From Pyrocephalus nanus (taxonomy: Eukaryota > Chordata > Aves > Passeriformes > Tyrannidae): a stretch of 64,000 nucleotides of DNA. The stretch lies in contig CM076260.1 in NCBI GenBank assembly GCA_038380795.1, positions 8,696,033 through 8,760,032 of the forward strand, read 5' to 3'. The notes beneath the pieces were generated by a model, which did not search any database, had not been told where the DNA came from, and saw nothing but the letters and a program-made list of their open reading frames with translations. This document shows positions 49,099-62,314 of this stretch, in pieces; positions within the stretch are counted from its first letter, which is position 1, and every line of letters begins with the position of its first letter. Made by a program: the position numbers and the translations under genes.

Positions 49099-51427
49099 CA
49101 AGTTAAGAAAATATTGACTGTCATTATAGATTGACATGGATAAATATAGTAAATTAATATAAAAATTGAGAAATATAATTTCTCCTCTTTTTTGGCAACA
49201 CATTTATTGTCATCTACTAACACATACATTAAGAAGAGATGATTTAATCAAATTTTACATTCTTCATCTCTCCCAAAAAATGTGTAGACCAGCAGTTGTG
49301 ATTAGAAGTGCTTTGATTTATAAAACATGTCAAATATTTACCAATAAAAATAAGTTTACTCTTGCCAATTATATTGCTATTAGTTTCTCCTTTACCCTTA
49401 TTAATCTTACTATATACGCCTCTACCACATGTAATCATGCATTTCTCTTGCATTTTTTAAAATAATTTCAGAAAATGTTGCATTTTTATAATTGCTTGGG
49501 ATTTTAATTGTATGTTACAGAAAAATCTGGATAAATTGCAAAGCACTGACACTCCAATACTTTAAACTAGGAAAATGCTGAAACATTTTATAACAGCAGA
49601 TTGAAGTTAAATCAGCTATTGAAGTGGAGATAAAATGCTGTCAAAAGGAACAAATATTTTTTGCTGACATCCACTGCACTTATTTAAGAACTGATTATTT
49701 TCTAGTATCTCAAAGTTTGAAATCAAGCATCTGACTTTTCCAATGAATCAATTTCTTAGTTCATGCATTAATATGACACTAGATTAAGCATTTGCAACAC
49801 AATTTTTGAAGAAGAAATAAATTTCCTGTGGGGAGATGGGCTTTCAGGTTTCTTCCACCTTAGCCTTAGTAAAAGTCTCAGTATAAAGTTGGAACTTGGA
49901 AGAAATTTGTATTTCTTTTGTTCTATATTGGCTCCCTTGCCCAAAGATGGACAACTCGTGTTTCAAGTCCATATCTTGTACTCAAGCTGTGTCTGCTGAC
50001 TCATATGTAGCTTTGCTATTCTAGCCTGAGGGCTGTAAGAAAAAAATAAATCCCATGATAAGAGCCAATCTGTAGCAGTAGAAACTGTTGAGATCAACTG
50101 ATGGATTGTTTTGGAAACTGCCTGAATGATTCTCCCAGGGCTACTCTGCAGCAGACTGAGCTGTTTTGCTTTGCTAACGATGAACAGCTCCCAGGGTAGG
50201 GTGAGGAAGGAAAGACACCTCTATCTTAGCACAAATCCAACCCAGTACAAGGTTGCTAATCATTTCACTAAAGTTTACGGGAGTGCTTTCTTCTCCTCCC
50301 AAGACAGACACCTACATTTGTGTGGATTAGTCTCTATTGCTTAAAATGGGAGTGTAGGTACATATACTTTAAATACCTAAGGTAAGATAAAATCAATCAC
50401 GCTGTAGATATCTCTGATGTAGACATCTACAGCAGGGCTAGTTTCTTGGTATTCCTTTATAGTCAATGGAGAGAATAGGCACTTTTATGTGCAATTCATT
50501 TGATCTATTTTAGACATGTACTTTAGGACGAGATGAATTGCACACTAGAAACTCTCATTTCTCTCTATTGAATTTAAAGGGAGTCCGGGGTGACTAGTTC
50601 AGGTGCAGACATCTGCATTTGCGTTTAATTAATTGAATCCCTCTGCAATATGTCTGATGCTTCCAAGAAATGTTGGGTGGACTTAAACACATGTTTGTAG
50701 GATTTATATAGCAAGGAATATTAGATTTACTATGTGTTGTATGTGGACAATCTGTTTATCTGTCAACCCAGAGCTTCTAGTAACAGTTATTTTTACTCTA
50801 TTTCTTTAATGGAGAATTCACACATAATTCTGTGCAGTAAACCAAAAAAATATAGAAATGTGGCAGTTTGAAGCTGAAAGTTAATTGCATATTTTATTCC
50901 CTACACATCTTCAGTTATTCTCTGATTCTAAGTGCTAATAAATTGCCATAGACTACATCACCAATACTTCCTTCCAGGGCTGTAGGGGATGAACCATTCT
51001 GGTTAGTTGTTGGTGGAAGAGAAAGGGAAATTATGAGAAACTATAATTTTGCTTGTTACTCCTCTTTTCCCAGCTCCTCTTCGGGTGCAGTAACAGTCCC
51101 ATTCAGCTGCTGTAAATTTGATATTGCTCTTTAAGTAGAAATTAAATAGTGCACTACATTGTAACCAACAAAATCTGCTTTCAAAATTGCCCAACACACC
51201 TCAGTGGTCATTAACTTACTTCTTTGGAAAGCTGAAAGCAATGAATTTGTAGCAGCATGGATTTCACTCATGGCCATGTCTGCCAACACACATCTAAGTA
51301 CCTGCTGTATAATCTGCAGAGAAGGTCACACCAGTATAAGTGAATAATGGTCCATGTGTTTTTACCATGCATCTAAATTCAGCATATTCAGATATTTAAA
51401 TGGAAGATGTGTTGTTATATTTTTGGA

Positions 51428-51466
51428 GACAATTGAGACTGACAATTGAGACTGACAATTGAGACT
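51428..51466. repeat. 13-bp tandem repeat, three perfect copies
   Basis: The unit GACAATTGAGACT occurs three times without mismatch, and each unit contains the MfeI-type palindrome CAATTG. Three perfect copies imply recent expansion. Confidence 0.92.
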
Positions 51467-54400
51467 GAAGAACATGAAAATCAGCAAGAGGAATATGAAT
51501 CATCACAGGAACTTCTTTGATAGACTCAGAGTTTTGAAACAAATCCTTATTCAAAAAGAAAACAGAAGTTATGTGTGGGAGAAAAGGAAGAAAACTGTCC
51601 TGGACTCTGAAGAAAGCTCAAGGATATTGTCTCATCATAAAACTGACAATTCAGAAAAGAAATAAGTTTTATCCTTAAAAAAGTCTTAATATTTCAATAA
51701 TTTTTTGAAGCTTGTTTGTTTGTTTGTTTTGTTTCCATGGCTCTTGTATCCCCAGACCCAAAATGCAGACTGGTAGAACTGGATAATGCATTTTCTCTTA
51801 ACTAATGAATATTTGTCAATAGAGATTTAATTTTTTTCAACAGCTTCCACCCCTCTGGTTAAAGAAAAGATCTGGTTTTAACTAGTTATGTTTTCAGTTA
51901 ACATTTGACAAGAATGTCTTATATAAAGATTTTTCTTTAAAAGCTACATTAATACAAAATCCCTTTTTAACATAATTTAGATAGTTTGAGGCATATCAGA
52001 TCAACCAGTTTTGATGATGCAATTGCTTTAGGCTTTCATGGCTATGATAATAGCATCCCTTTGGACTATAGCAGATTGAGTCCTCTGAGCTGGATCAACA
52101 CCACTCAGCCTAATAATGGGGATAATTTTTATGTCTCCAGTCCCTGATTAGTGTTTTCATTCACCTTCCTCTGTTCATGCTTCTTTCCACAGTATCAGTC
52201 CACATAGTTTTAAATTTTTGGCCTATTTTACATATTATTTTATTTTATACCCTTTGTCTAATTTTATTTTTACTCTATGTATTTGTTCTTGTCATCCTTG
52301 TCATCTGAAATAAGGATCATCACTGAAACACTGGAAAAGGACTCTCTTGCAATAATTCCTCAGCAAAGAGCATCTCGGTATTTATCTTCATATTTAAACC
52401 CCCAAACAAAGAAACCCAAATAATTTTTATTTTTAAAAGAAGCCTCACCTACCAAAAAATCCACCAGAAACAAACACCAAAAAATACCAAAACACTGAAA
52501 ATGAGCACTAATTTCCCTCTCTGAATAATTCCTGTTCTGGTTTGTTACACTATCATCTTTGCATATCTTGCCGATTTTGGTTTCCGATGAACCCAAGGGG
52601 GAAATTAGAGCACCTCTTTAATCATCACTTTCTGAACCCGGGGCGATGATTCTGAGAAGCTGTTTGCAATTGCAATTTAAAAAGGAAAGGAATCATAGAA
52701 AATGTCTCCCCCTAATCAGCACTTGTGGTGAAATATATGCTAATAGTAAAAAAAAAAGGTATTCCCATTCCATTCATAATTTATAAAGTAGATACGTCGG
52801 AACTCACACATGATATAGTGTATGGAAGGAGACATGTGGCTATAATCTTCTTTTCAATAACCATAACATAGCTTTATTGAGAGCAGTGGAGCTACTGTTG
52901 ATTTACACCAGTCTGAGTAGGATGCAAATCAAGTCAGTCATACTTTAAGGAAAACCTGAAGTGGTACACCGAGTGTTTTAAAGGAAGCATTCTACTTTTA
53001 TGCTTTATTATTTTGCAACTTGAATCTCCTCTTTGTTAACAAGGTTTTTATGCTGCTACTACTTGAAAAGAGCCAATTGTCACAACAAGGTGAAAGTGTC
53101 AGAGGACACTGGAAAATCATTGAAGTAAGATGATATGACCATAATGAAGAGGCTGGGGATATTTGTAGCTGGAAAGATTGACTTGTGGTGCCCAAGATCC
53201 GTCTCCAATATTTCTCTTAAAATTCCATCTTGAAAAGACCCAAGACAGTGTTTATTGCTCCAGACACACAACAGAACAGTAAGAAATCATACTGAGACAA
53301 AAAAAAAAAAAGCAACTTTGGTGCCTCTTCCCTCATTCTTTCCCTTCTATGTCACAAATTCATGCAGAAGCAACGTGGTGAGGCACAAGCAGCTATAGGA
53401 GATCACTTTGTAGTAGTAGCATGTAAGGGAGGACCAGTAAATGTCTTGGGAGGAAATGGTCTCATAAAAGAATATAATGTTATTTCCAAAAACAAATGGA
53501 GGACAAATTGTGTTTATGAATAGTACAGTATCTCCTTGGGGCTGGATTCTCATCTTAATCATTCCGGTATTAGAGAGATGGTGCTGCCTCACAGTCAGCA
53601 ATAACTCACCTCCCACGCTGTCTGAAGATTTCATAGTCTTTTATTTATCCTGCAGCCTTAGTATTTTTACTGATAGGGAAGCAGACAGCTGTATTCAGGC
53701 CACCTACTGCAGGGGAAATGAGGGATTCAGATGGTACTTTATGAGCTGACAGTCTCTGGCTCCATATTCAGCTGATGAGAAGAAGGAGTCATGATTTCTA
53801 AGTCAGACAGAGTGTTTGCTATGACTGCCTCACCCAAACATTGTGATTAGTTCTCTTCAGTTTCAAACAAATCCAGAACATTCGTCTTCAGTCACTCAAT
53901 TCCCCTTTGAATTTATATGCCATAGGAGGTGTTGGCTCTCTACAAGGCAATCTGACTATGGGCCAGTGAGGCTAACAACATCCTGATGCCTAGAATAATT
54001 TCTGTGGCAATTGGAACCCACTCCATAAAATAATACATTGGTGGCTTATTCATCCTTCTTGATATTTGTGAGCCAGATGTACAAAAATGTGGCACCAATG
54101 AGAGGTCGAAATTAGGATTTTATTTAAAAAAAAGAAAAGCTCTTAGGTGTAAAAAGTCTCTGCAGAATGCTGACATTAAGATACTACTGAAGATTCTACT
54201 AGAATAAACTTCATGTAACTGATAAAAATAGATCATTATATATAGATTATGCTGTGATTCAAATCTGTGATTCAGGATAATAAAGCTGGGGAAGCCATTG
54301 TGACGGGAAACCATCCTTATCATGGAAATATTGCCTCCTTGCAATAATGCAGAAATAATCACTGCTTTGTACCAGATCTCATTAACTATATTTAAATGTT

Positions 54401-54495
54401 TTAACATTTTTTAAACCTTTGGCTTTAAATTGTTACAAGTTACAGCAGAACTGCAAGCATTATTAAATGGGCATAGAATTTAAAAATGAAATTGT

Positions 54496-54513
54496 AAAAA
54501 AAAAAAAAAAAAA
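54496..54513. repeat. Poly(A) tract, 18 A
   Basis: A simple A homopolymer. Nothing upstream is recognisable as a retrocopy. Confidence 0.85.
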
Positions 54514-54804
54514 GAAATGGCAGGACAAGGTGTCATTACAATGAGCTGTAAGAATATATGACTCTTAATCTCATTCTTCTGGACTGACAAATGCACCGTC
54601 TGTCTATATGGCATTAATGAATGACAGCTTCTCACCATTTGGTGCATGCATGTGTCATCATTTGTCTAGATGACATCTTGATTTATAGACATCATTGGAA
54701 AACATTAGAAAATCTTTCCACAAGTTTGATGGGAATTCTGAATATGTGCAAGTAAGGACTATTATTTTTTTCTGAACAGTTCATTGGGGTGTACTATTTA
54801 AGGC

Positions 54805-54990
54805 AGTCAGAGGGGCCATATGGTCCATTGGTTAGGCTTTCACTTGGAAGATGGGTGCCTTGAATGCAGTTTGCTGCTGTACCTGAAGATTCTTTTTGAC
54901 CTTGGGCAAATCATCTATTTTCTCTGACTCACTTAGCTACACTGTAAACAAAAAAATGATATTTCTTCCTCTCACAAGGGTAAATAAAAT
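54805..54990 (+). mobile_element. Ancient MIR/CORE-type SINE
   Basis: A tRNA-like head (GGTCCATTGGTTAGGC, with ACTTGGAAGATGGG) is followed by TGACCTTGGGCAAATCA. Then come CTCTGACTCA, an ACTGTAAACAAAAAAATGAT segment and TTCCTCTCACAAGGG. These occur in the order and spacing of the mammalian and amniote MIR family: tRNA-derived head, CORE, then GTGACCTTGGGCAAGTCACTTAACCTCTCTG, CTGTAAAATGGGGATAATA and CCTCACAGGG. It is on the plus strand and strongly diverged, as expected of copies that predate the bird-mammal split. It cannot be active. Such old SINEs, when still recognisable in birds, are sometimes kept as regulatory sequence; that is inference. Confidence 0.75.
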
Positions 54991-55290
54991 CTTGTTGAAC
55001 ATGCTGAGTTGTTTAGAGGCTATACTAATTAGAATCACATATTCATTTGAATTTATGCATTAAACCAGATTTTGAAAGCAAATATCTCTTAAAAGTATAT
55101 AAGAAAATGTAAAGGGATGTATAAGGAATAACTTGCAAAAAGTTCTTTATATGTTTTTCATTATGTACATCCAAAATGTGGAGAAGAAAGGAAAATTCAT
55201 TCCATTGCAGAAAAATAATTCTAGCATAGGAAAGAAATCTAATGGTTGGAATGATTGGAATACCATGGAGTGGTATTACTAAGAATTGAC

Positions 55291-55325
55291 ATATATGTGT
55301 GTGTGCATGTGTGTGCAAGTGTGCA
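55291..55325. repeat. Interrupted (TG)n microsatellite
   Basis: TG dinucleotides interrupted by CA, giving ATATATGTGTGTGTGCATG followed by TGTGTGCAAGTGTGC. Confidence 0.85.
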
Positions 55326-55904
55326 ATAACATACACAACTTCTGCCAAGCTGCCTCTGCACAGAAGCTTACCCAGTTCAAATTAGCAATGTATTCCATTT
55401 TCCAAAGACTGAGCATTCATTTGCAGCTTAAGAGAAAAAAAAAAAAAGTAGATATTTATTATAATTCTACTTTAATAGAGAATTATTATTTTCCCATGGA
55501 GCTTTTTATTAATCATTCTGGCTCTACTTGTCATTTTAATAATTTTTATAACATTTTCCCAACACTTACCAACTCTCTGATTGTTCTGTATATGTTGCAG
55601 CAGTCTGCAGTAGACATGATTCACACAGCATCTCTGGGTGTGCAGGGCTGGATGTCAGCCAGCTTCCACACAGCCACTCAGACACACAGATGAGCATTTT
55701 CTGGCATCATGTGAGGCACCCAAAAGGTGTAATACTGCTAAAAATATAAGCTTTGAAGTGCAGCAAGGCAGAAGTAGTTTCAGAATGGATTATTCTTGTT
55801 TCCTGTAGGGTCTGCTGCTGTGTTAAACAGGGAACAGGTCACTGACCAGATATTTCAGTTGGGCTAGGACAATCCTAGAAGACAATGTTTTTCCTTCCTC
55901 TTTG

Positions 55905-56002
55905 AAAAAAAAAAAAAAAACAAACAAACAAAAAAAAAAAACCAAAAAAAAAACAAACAAAAAAAAACCACAAACCCAAAACCAAAACCAAACAACAAAC
56001 AA
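55905..56002. repeat. A-rich tract with CAAA/CCAAA units
   Basis: Roughly 98 bp, almost entirely A with C interruptions, changing from poly(A) to CAAACAAAC and ACCAAAACC patterns. It is probably an eroded simple repeat or retroposon tail; no body is recognised on its left. Confidence 0.85.
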
Positions 56003-56981
56003 TTTTGATGAAATTGTGTGGGTTTTTTTTCTGGCTCTCACCATCCAGTTACATTCCTGGCAATTTACCTTTTCCCTGGACTAGAACTGTAGAGCTAAAA
56101 ACAGAGATCTCCTTCCCTGCTTCAGCTCCAGCTTCTCTGACCAGGCAGGATGAATGGTCTTTATGTCATCCAACCCTTCTCATGTGACCCTCCTTTGAAA
56201 TAAAACTAAATTTGGTTAAACTGTTGGAGGAATTTTTAGGGAATCCAGGGATGGTACCTTTCTGTTTCTTTCTAAGCAGTTTAGGGTGAATAGGTATGTC
56301 CTAGCCTAGAGTGAGTACCTCTGAAGGAAGGATATTCTTCGGAATAAAGCATCTCATCAAGAATTGTCTCCAGGCTTTTTGGGTTGCCTGCACTGTGCTT
56401 TGGAGGAGGGATGCAAGGCTTCGGTTTTACTGTAAGAAGCATTTCTACCTTACCAAGACTGGCCAGGCTTGACCTCATTTAGCTAGAGAGATCAATTTAC
56501 ATCAGGAAGAGAGGTCATCTTCTATACATTGATCCTGGAGAGTTTAAAAATGACTACATGGAGGTAGTTAGACATTATGCTTGCCTCAGATCATCTCCTA
56601 CCTCTTTCTGCCAGGGAAAGGCAAGTCATATGTAAGAGAGCTTTGAAGTGATGGATGTTATAGTTGAACTTTTAGTGGACAGTCTTTTAACTGGGCTGAA
56701 AAATACAACAATAACATGTAATGAAGGAAGGGGACAAGATTACAAATGCTAACTTTCAGCAAGGGTCCCTGAATCAGATGCTTGTTGTCATCTCACCATG
56801 AGGTGAAGCTGACCTAGAACAGTGGAAAGGACTCATGAATATAAGTACAAATTGCATGTCATAGCTGATTAGCTATTGATGATTAAGTGCTGTAGCACTC
56901 TTTTTTTTCGGAATTAAAGGCTAACACTGAGAAAAGTACAGGCTGCAAAATTTCTTCCCAAGGAAATTTAGAAAGGATCAT

Positions 56982-57400
56982 CATAGAATGGTTTGGGTTG
57001 GAAGGGACCATAAATATCATCTAGTTCCAATCCTGCTGCTGTGGGCAGCCATACCTTTTACTAGACCAGGTTGCTCAAAGCCCTATCCATCTTGGTCTTG
57101 AACACTTCCAGAAAAAAGGCAGCCACAATTTCCCTGGGCAACCTGTGCCAGTGCCTCACCTCTCTCACAATCATAAAGTTCTTCCTATACCTAGTCTAAA
57201 CCTATTCTCTTTCAGGTTAAAGACATTCTCCTTGTCCTATGTCCCCTATGTCCCCCTCACATGCCCTTGTAAAAAGTCCCTCTCCAGCTCTCTAGTAGCC
57301 CCTTCAGGTACTGAAAGGCGCTAGAAGGTCTCCCTAAAGTCTCCTCTTCTCCAGGCTGAACAGCCCCAGATCTCTCAGCCTCTCTTGATAGAAGAGGTCT
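56982..57400 (-). mobile_element. 5'-truncated CR1 LINE 3' part
   Basis: The left end reads CATAGAATGGTTTGGGTTGG followed by AAGGGACC and ATCATCTAGTTCCAA. This is the reverse complement of the commonest avian CR1 3' terminus. It continues with CTAGACCAGGTTGCTCAAAG, CTTGAACACTTCCAG, GGGCAACCTGTGCCAGTGCC, TGCCCTTGTAAAAAGTCCC and TCTCCTCTTCTCCAGGCTGA. The order is that of the CR1 3'-UTR read backwards, so the LINE is on the minus strand. About 420 bp remain, without reverse transcriptase. It belongs to a different CR1 subfamily from the copies at 40.3 and 45.5 kb. Confidence 0.95.
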
Positions 57401-60400
57401 TTTTATATTTCTTTACATCTTTGCATTTACATATAATGCATTTCTTTATTCACACATTCATATTGCATTGTGTAATTCTGACTTTTTTGTGTGTTTTGTT
57501 TTGGTTTTGGTTTTGTTTGATTGGGGGTTTTTAGATTCTTTTTTGCATGTGGTCTTTTTTATTCCTTCTTCTCAGCAAAATCCATTAATGGAAGAGCCCA
57601 TATGTTTTTGTTTTAACCTGTACTTGTAGATTAAAACAACTGAGAAAAAAAAATCCCCCTTAGACCGCTAATATAATGATTACAACAGAGGCCGCTGAGT
57701 GAGATAAATTATAGTTTGAAGGAATGGTGGAGGAGAAAGACAGAAGTAAGGGTTCCTTTAGTCTTCACCTGTACAGTTTCTAACATATCTAGGACTTACA
57801 GATATGGCCACAAATAAAGGACAAGTAATAGTCGTAGTAAATATTAAAAATAATGACTCAAAGAGCCATAAAAACAGAAATAATGGAGGTCCATAATTGG
57901 AGTTGGTTTAAATTGGCATGCGTGTGTTGACTTCAAAGGTAGATGCATATGAAGATCAAGTATCTGACTAAAAGTATTTGAAATGCACAAATTTCTTAAC
58001 ATTAGGCAATACAAAGGGTGACTTTGAAACTTCATGAATGGGAGCTGGGAATTCCTGATTTCTAATCAGGAAGATGCTTGGGCAAACAAATGAATATTTG
58101 CAGGTAAACACCGCATGCTATCTTGAAAGCTGCAAGCAGTACTTTTGGCTTCAAACATTTGAGCTGAGATATTGAACTGAACTGTGATCATAAAAGGATT
58201 TTGAAAATAAAAACATGCAGTGTCTCATTAGGTTATATTTTCTTTTATCTGTAGTCTTCTAACAAATTAAGTATGAAGATTTGCAGAAATCCAAAATCAA
58301 GGCTAGAAATGCTGATCTGATAGCCAGCTGGTTAACACAGAACTATGATTAGTGTTGGCTGTTCTGCCAAAAGTGGAGTTTGTTTAATAAGTACAACTTT
58401 TCCTTAGTCATTTCAGGGAAAAACAATGACAATTAAAAAAAAAAGAAAATAAAAAAGAATGAAAGGAACTCTGTCAAATGAGGTTTAGCTTTTTTGAAGT
58501 AGATGATTCAGCACTACTTTCTAACCATCTCCCTACAGCCTGAACTCCTCCTTTCCCCCTTGCAGTGCTCCATTCCCATATTTAAAAAAAAATTAATGAA
58601 AGGATATCTTAAACTATATATTTCCAGAATATTATTCTTCTATTAAAACCAGTCACATGATTTCAAAAAGTGCAGTGCATGATGCTCTTATTCCGAGAAC
58701 TAAAGAGACTAAATTACAGCTATACATGTGCTTTTAGAATAAATTACACACATAGACAATTCTGTAGGCTCCAGGGTAAAAGAGTAATTTTCTAGAGTTT
58801 ATATTAGCAACCAACGAAACTTTGGGGTTCTTATGTACAAGCCATTTATACTGCTTACCCACAGTCCTGCATCGTGGCTCTGGTAGTGGGAAGCTCAGCC
58901 ACTGTGCTGTCACACATTCTGCTTTGAAGAAATTAGTTAGATAGCAACTAATATTTTGCTTGGTAAAAACATATCCTAAAAACCTTTGCATTATGAGACC
59001 TAAGGACAAACCTGGATTTGGCATACATTGATATCTTCTGTCTAAGTTGATGAACCTATTACACTTTACCTTGGCCAAGTATTTGAACCTTCTTGGATAA
59101 TGAGCTGTTACAAATCTGGAGGTACAAACAGATATGTAAAGGCTGTTTATGTTTTGAGTAGATACTATGTAAGGAAAAAGTATATGTGTAACACTTTAAA
59201 GACGCATATAACAACAAGACCTCAGGAATTTTTCATATACATTTGAATCTTTTGAAAGGGAAATATTTTAAGGGCTAAATGTTCACCAATTTGCCAAGGA
59301 TTTTTATTTTTTCAATCCTCTTGGTCCTAGAATTGTTTTAGACATGTAATGAAATATCTACCTGTTCAAATTTCACTGTTTTTTTGCCATCTGATAAACT
59401 TGGTTCTTAGGATTAACTAAAGCCAAGACTATTTTCTTTTACATCTTTTGTATTTGATTTTTTCTCAAACATACTATAAGAAAGAAAAGTCCTATAGCTA
59501 AAATGCAATATGACATTGTAAACAGATTGATCTAAACATTTGTGGTGTCCCCAAAAGTAGAATCTATAAAAAATAATAATAATATAAAGTACCTGCTGAT
59601 GTATGTCTATTTAATTTCAATTCAATCATTACAGAATTTCATATATACTTTTTGTAAGACTTGCATATTAAAATTTTATTGTTAAATATAATCGATTCAC
59701 TTTTCAGCAGTATAATATATGCAAGGTATCCATTTTATCTTTGAATTGGAGACCCTTTTCCACATTTAGTTAAAATGGAAAAAACCTAACAGCATCAAAT
59801 AAATTAGTCATGCTGCAATTAAACTAATATTTTCTCCTTGTTTCTTTTCTCTAACCCATACCCCATTTTATGAGTGCTTTAAACTCCCACTTATTTTTAT
59901 AAATATTACTTTTTCTATATGGGTCTCATACTCCCTTACAGATATCTACATTATCACATAATCTTTACAGATACAAGTATAATTCTCATGTGCTGCTGTC
60001 TGCAGTTTGTGGATCTATTTTCCAATCAATTCAAGGCCAACTCTCATTAATGCAATGAGAGCTTTCATGAATAAATCCCTCATTTTTCAATGATAGAATA
60101 GATTCTTCATTATTGAGTTGCATGCACTCAAGTGGGATCTATGTGCATCTAAAGAAAGAAAGTCATGATTTTTTAAATCCTAATGAATGCCCCAGTACAT
60201 TTCTTACCATTTTGTTTCTTCAGAACTGTATCTAATTTCCTGAATATCTTTGATAAACACTGGCTTTTTTTCTTCCTTCTTGGTTAATGAAAACTCAGGA
60301 ATTATTTCTTGAGCCTATTAATTAGGGATATTTGTGTATTTTTCAAGCTGCTCTGAAAAGTGAATGATATCCACTGATAAAAACAATACTGAAAGTCCAA

Positions 60401-62309
60401 GAAAGAAAGGATATGTCATCATTAACGAAATGACCCAAAAAAAGAGTCTGGGATTGTTATTTGCATGATATCTATCTAATCAGTGATAGATTCAATGCAA
60501 ATGTACATGGATTATACTGAAACTTCTTCTTCTTGCTTTAAAATCATCTGGGAGGTGTGCATAATTTACAAAAACCGTGTTATAGAAACTAAAAATATAA
60601 AATTATTATGATGGGTTCAGTATATTGAGTTTCATCCACTAAATTATTATTATGATCTTACCTGAAATACTGGATATCCAAAAAATATTCCTAATCTGTT
60701 TAATTATGAGATAAAATATACTTTTACTGATGATATTGTGAATATTTTTTTTTTAGTATTTGGTGCCTTGACTACACACTAAAAAATAAAGAAGAATTTT
60801 AAGTGCTGTTCATTATTATTAATGTGACAGAAAAGGTAAAAATACTGTTTTATGTCCCATTAGGACAGATACAAGACTTCTTATGAATGAGATTGAGAAG
60901 TCTGGAGGTTGTTAAGACCTTCTAGATCTTTCTTCTGTTTTAGTCTTCAGTTCTTCCCAGGCTGTTCTTCACAGGGCAAAAATCTCATGTGAAGTATTGA
61001 GCCACTTTCACAGCAATAGGAAGAAGACTGTGAAACATCATTCCTATATAAAGAGGTTGAATAAACACCTGTCAGGCAGTAAGTGTTTTGGATCCTGCCT
61101 TAAAGCAAGACAGAGAGGAGAATGGTTTGCTGAAGTGTCTTCCAGCACCCAGTTCCAGGATTTTCAGTGATATTTGGGAATTAGTCTCACTGATAAGATA
61201 TTCCCATCTGGATAGATCTTCTATTTCATTGTATCTAAAATGAAAAGGTTTTTTGAATACGGACATACATGGTTCTCTTAATAGTCAGAGAAGTATGGGC
61301 TGAATCACCTCCTGATGACCTAAAGTGAATTGCCTTCCAAAAGGCTCTCTCTCCCCTGGACAGTATTCAGAAAAATCTAGTGACTATACAGCTAGCAGAA
61401 ATATCACACATGAATCCACAAGCTTTTGAGGGAAGAATTCAGTTTTTGTGTTTAGCAAAGTTCTCATCGTATGTAAACATGTGTCTTTAGAGACAAAAAA
61501 TTTCTCCAGTTTTATTTCATCTTAGACTTTTGGAAAGAGAGGGGCTGCAGAACTCAGATGCAACCCAGAGTCCAATCACCTGTTTTCTCAGCTATCAGTT
61601 ACGTTAAAATAAAAATGACCTCCTTGTAGAAATAAAGTATACTGTAAGTCAGTGAAGTTTGTGTTGGAGACTGAGTATATCTCCTTCTCTTCTATTAGCA
61701 GAGAAGTGCAAGAATCTCTTCTCCATGAATTAGGGGAAAATCACTAGTTATTAATTACTGGACCATTATATTTCCTCTCATCTGCAGAAAATACCTTGGT
61801 GCTCTCAGCTCCAGCACTACACTACTTGCTAAGTCCCCAAACCCTGCAGTTTTTTCAGCTGAAGAGTTTTCTAGGATAATTCCCTTTCATATGTAAAAAT
61901 ATATAAGGCCAAGCAATGCAAAAAGGACATTTTCAACAACTCAAGCTGACAAAAGAATTCAGTTATGCTGCAGTAACATTGGAGGATGATGAGGGCCTGA
62001 TTTTGCAGACGATAAAAAAAAATGCAGATAAACTGCCATGCCGAGCATCATTAATTTAAATGACTTCATACACCTGCAATAGTTTGCACCTTTTCTATTG
62101 AAGACCATTTCTCTACATTACAAAACTTATAGCTTTTGCCTAGAGTGTTCTGGTTTTGATAGTTGCTCCAATGGCTTATACTGCTCAATATTTTATAGTC
62201 CTCTGTGACATCCCTTTTTCTTTAGTCTAGTAGACTTCTCATCTAGGTCAATTCCAGCAGTTTATTTAGGTGCTCTCTTTTAAAATTGATTTCCTGGGTG
62301 TATTTATGA
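57401..62309. other. Non-coding AT-rich block, no gene recognised
   Basis: Nearly 5 kb of AT-rich DNA with no exon, RNA gene or transposon that I can name. The 114-codon frame at 58734-59078 (minus) lacks a domain or other coding sign and is treated as chance. An A-rich patch lies at about 58435-58460. Confidence 0.5.
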
Positions 62310-62314
62310 ATCAC
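62310..62314. repeat. Left target-site duplication ATCAC
   Basis: Five bases immediately before the LTR, repeated at 62863-62867. Five bp is the duplication length of class III/ERVL-type and several other retroviral insertions. Confidence 0.7.

Larger units (their letters stand above)
49099..54800. other. Non-coding AT-rich block, no gene recognised
   Basis: No exon or named transposon was seen in 5.7 kb. The open frames at 49166-49465 and 53477-53749 are AT-driven and overlap frames on the opposite strand. A 13-bp tandem triplication and an A18 tract are listed separately. Segments 52500-52740 and 54585-54690 look like possible conserved non-coding sequence and are discussed in the findings. 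Confidence 0.5.
55010..56981. other. Non-coding block, no gene recognised
   Basis: Contains a TG-rich microsatellite (55291-55325) and a long A-rich tract (55905-56002). The longest open frame of the window (55286-55693, 135 codons) starts inside the TG repeat and has no recognisable domain, so it is not called as a gene. Confidence 0.5.

Noticed and set aside
55286..55693. 135-codon plus-strand open frame, the longest in the window
   Set aside because: It begins in a TG microsatellite, has no recognisable domain and no supporting context; this length is expected by chance in 64 kb.
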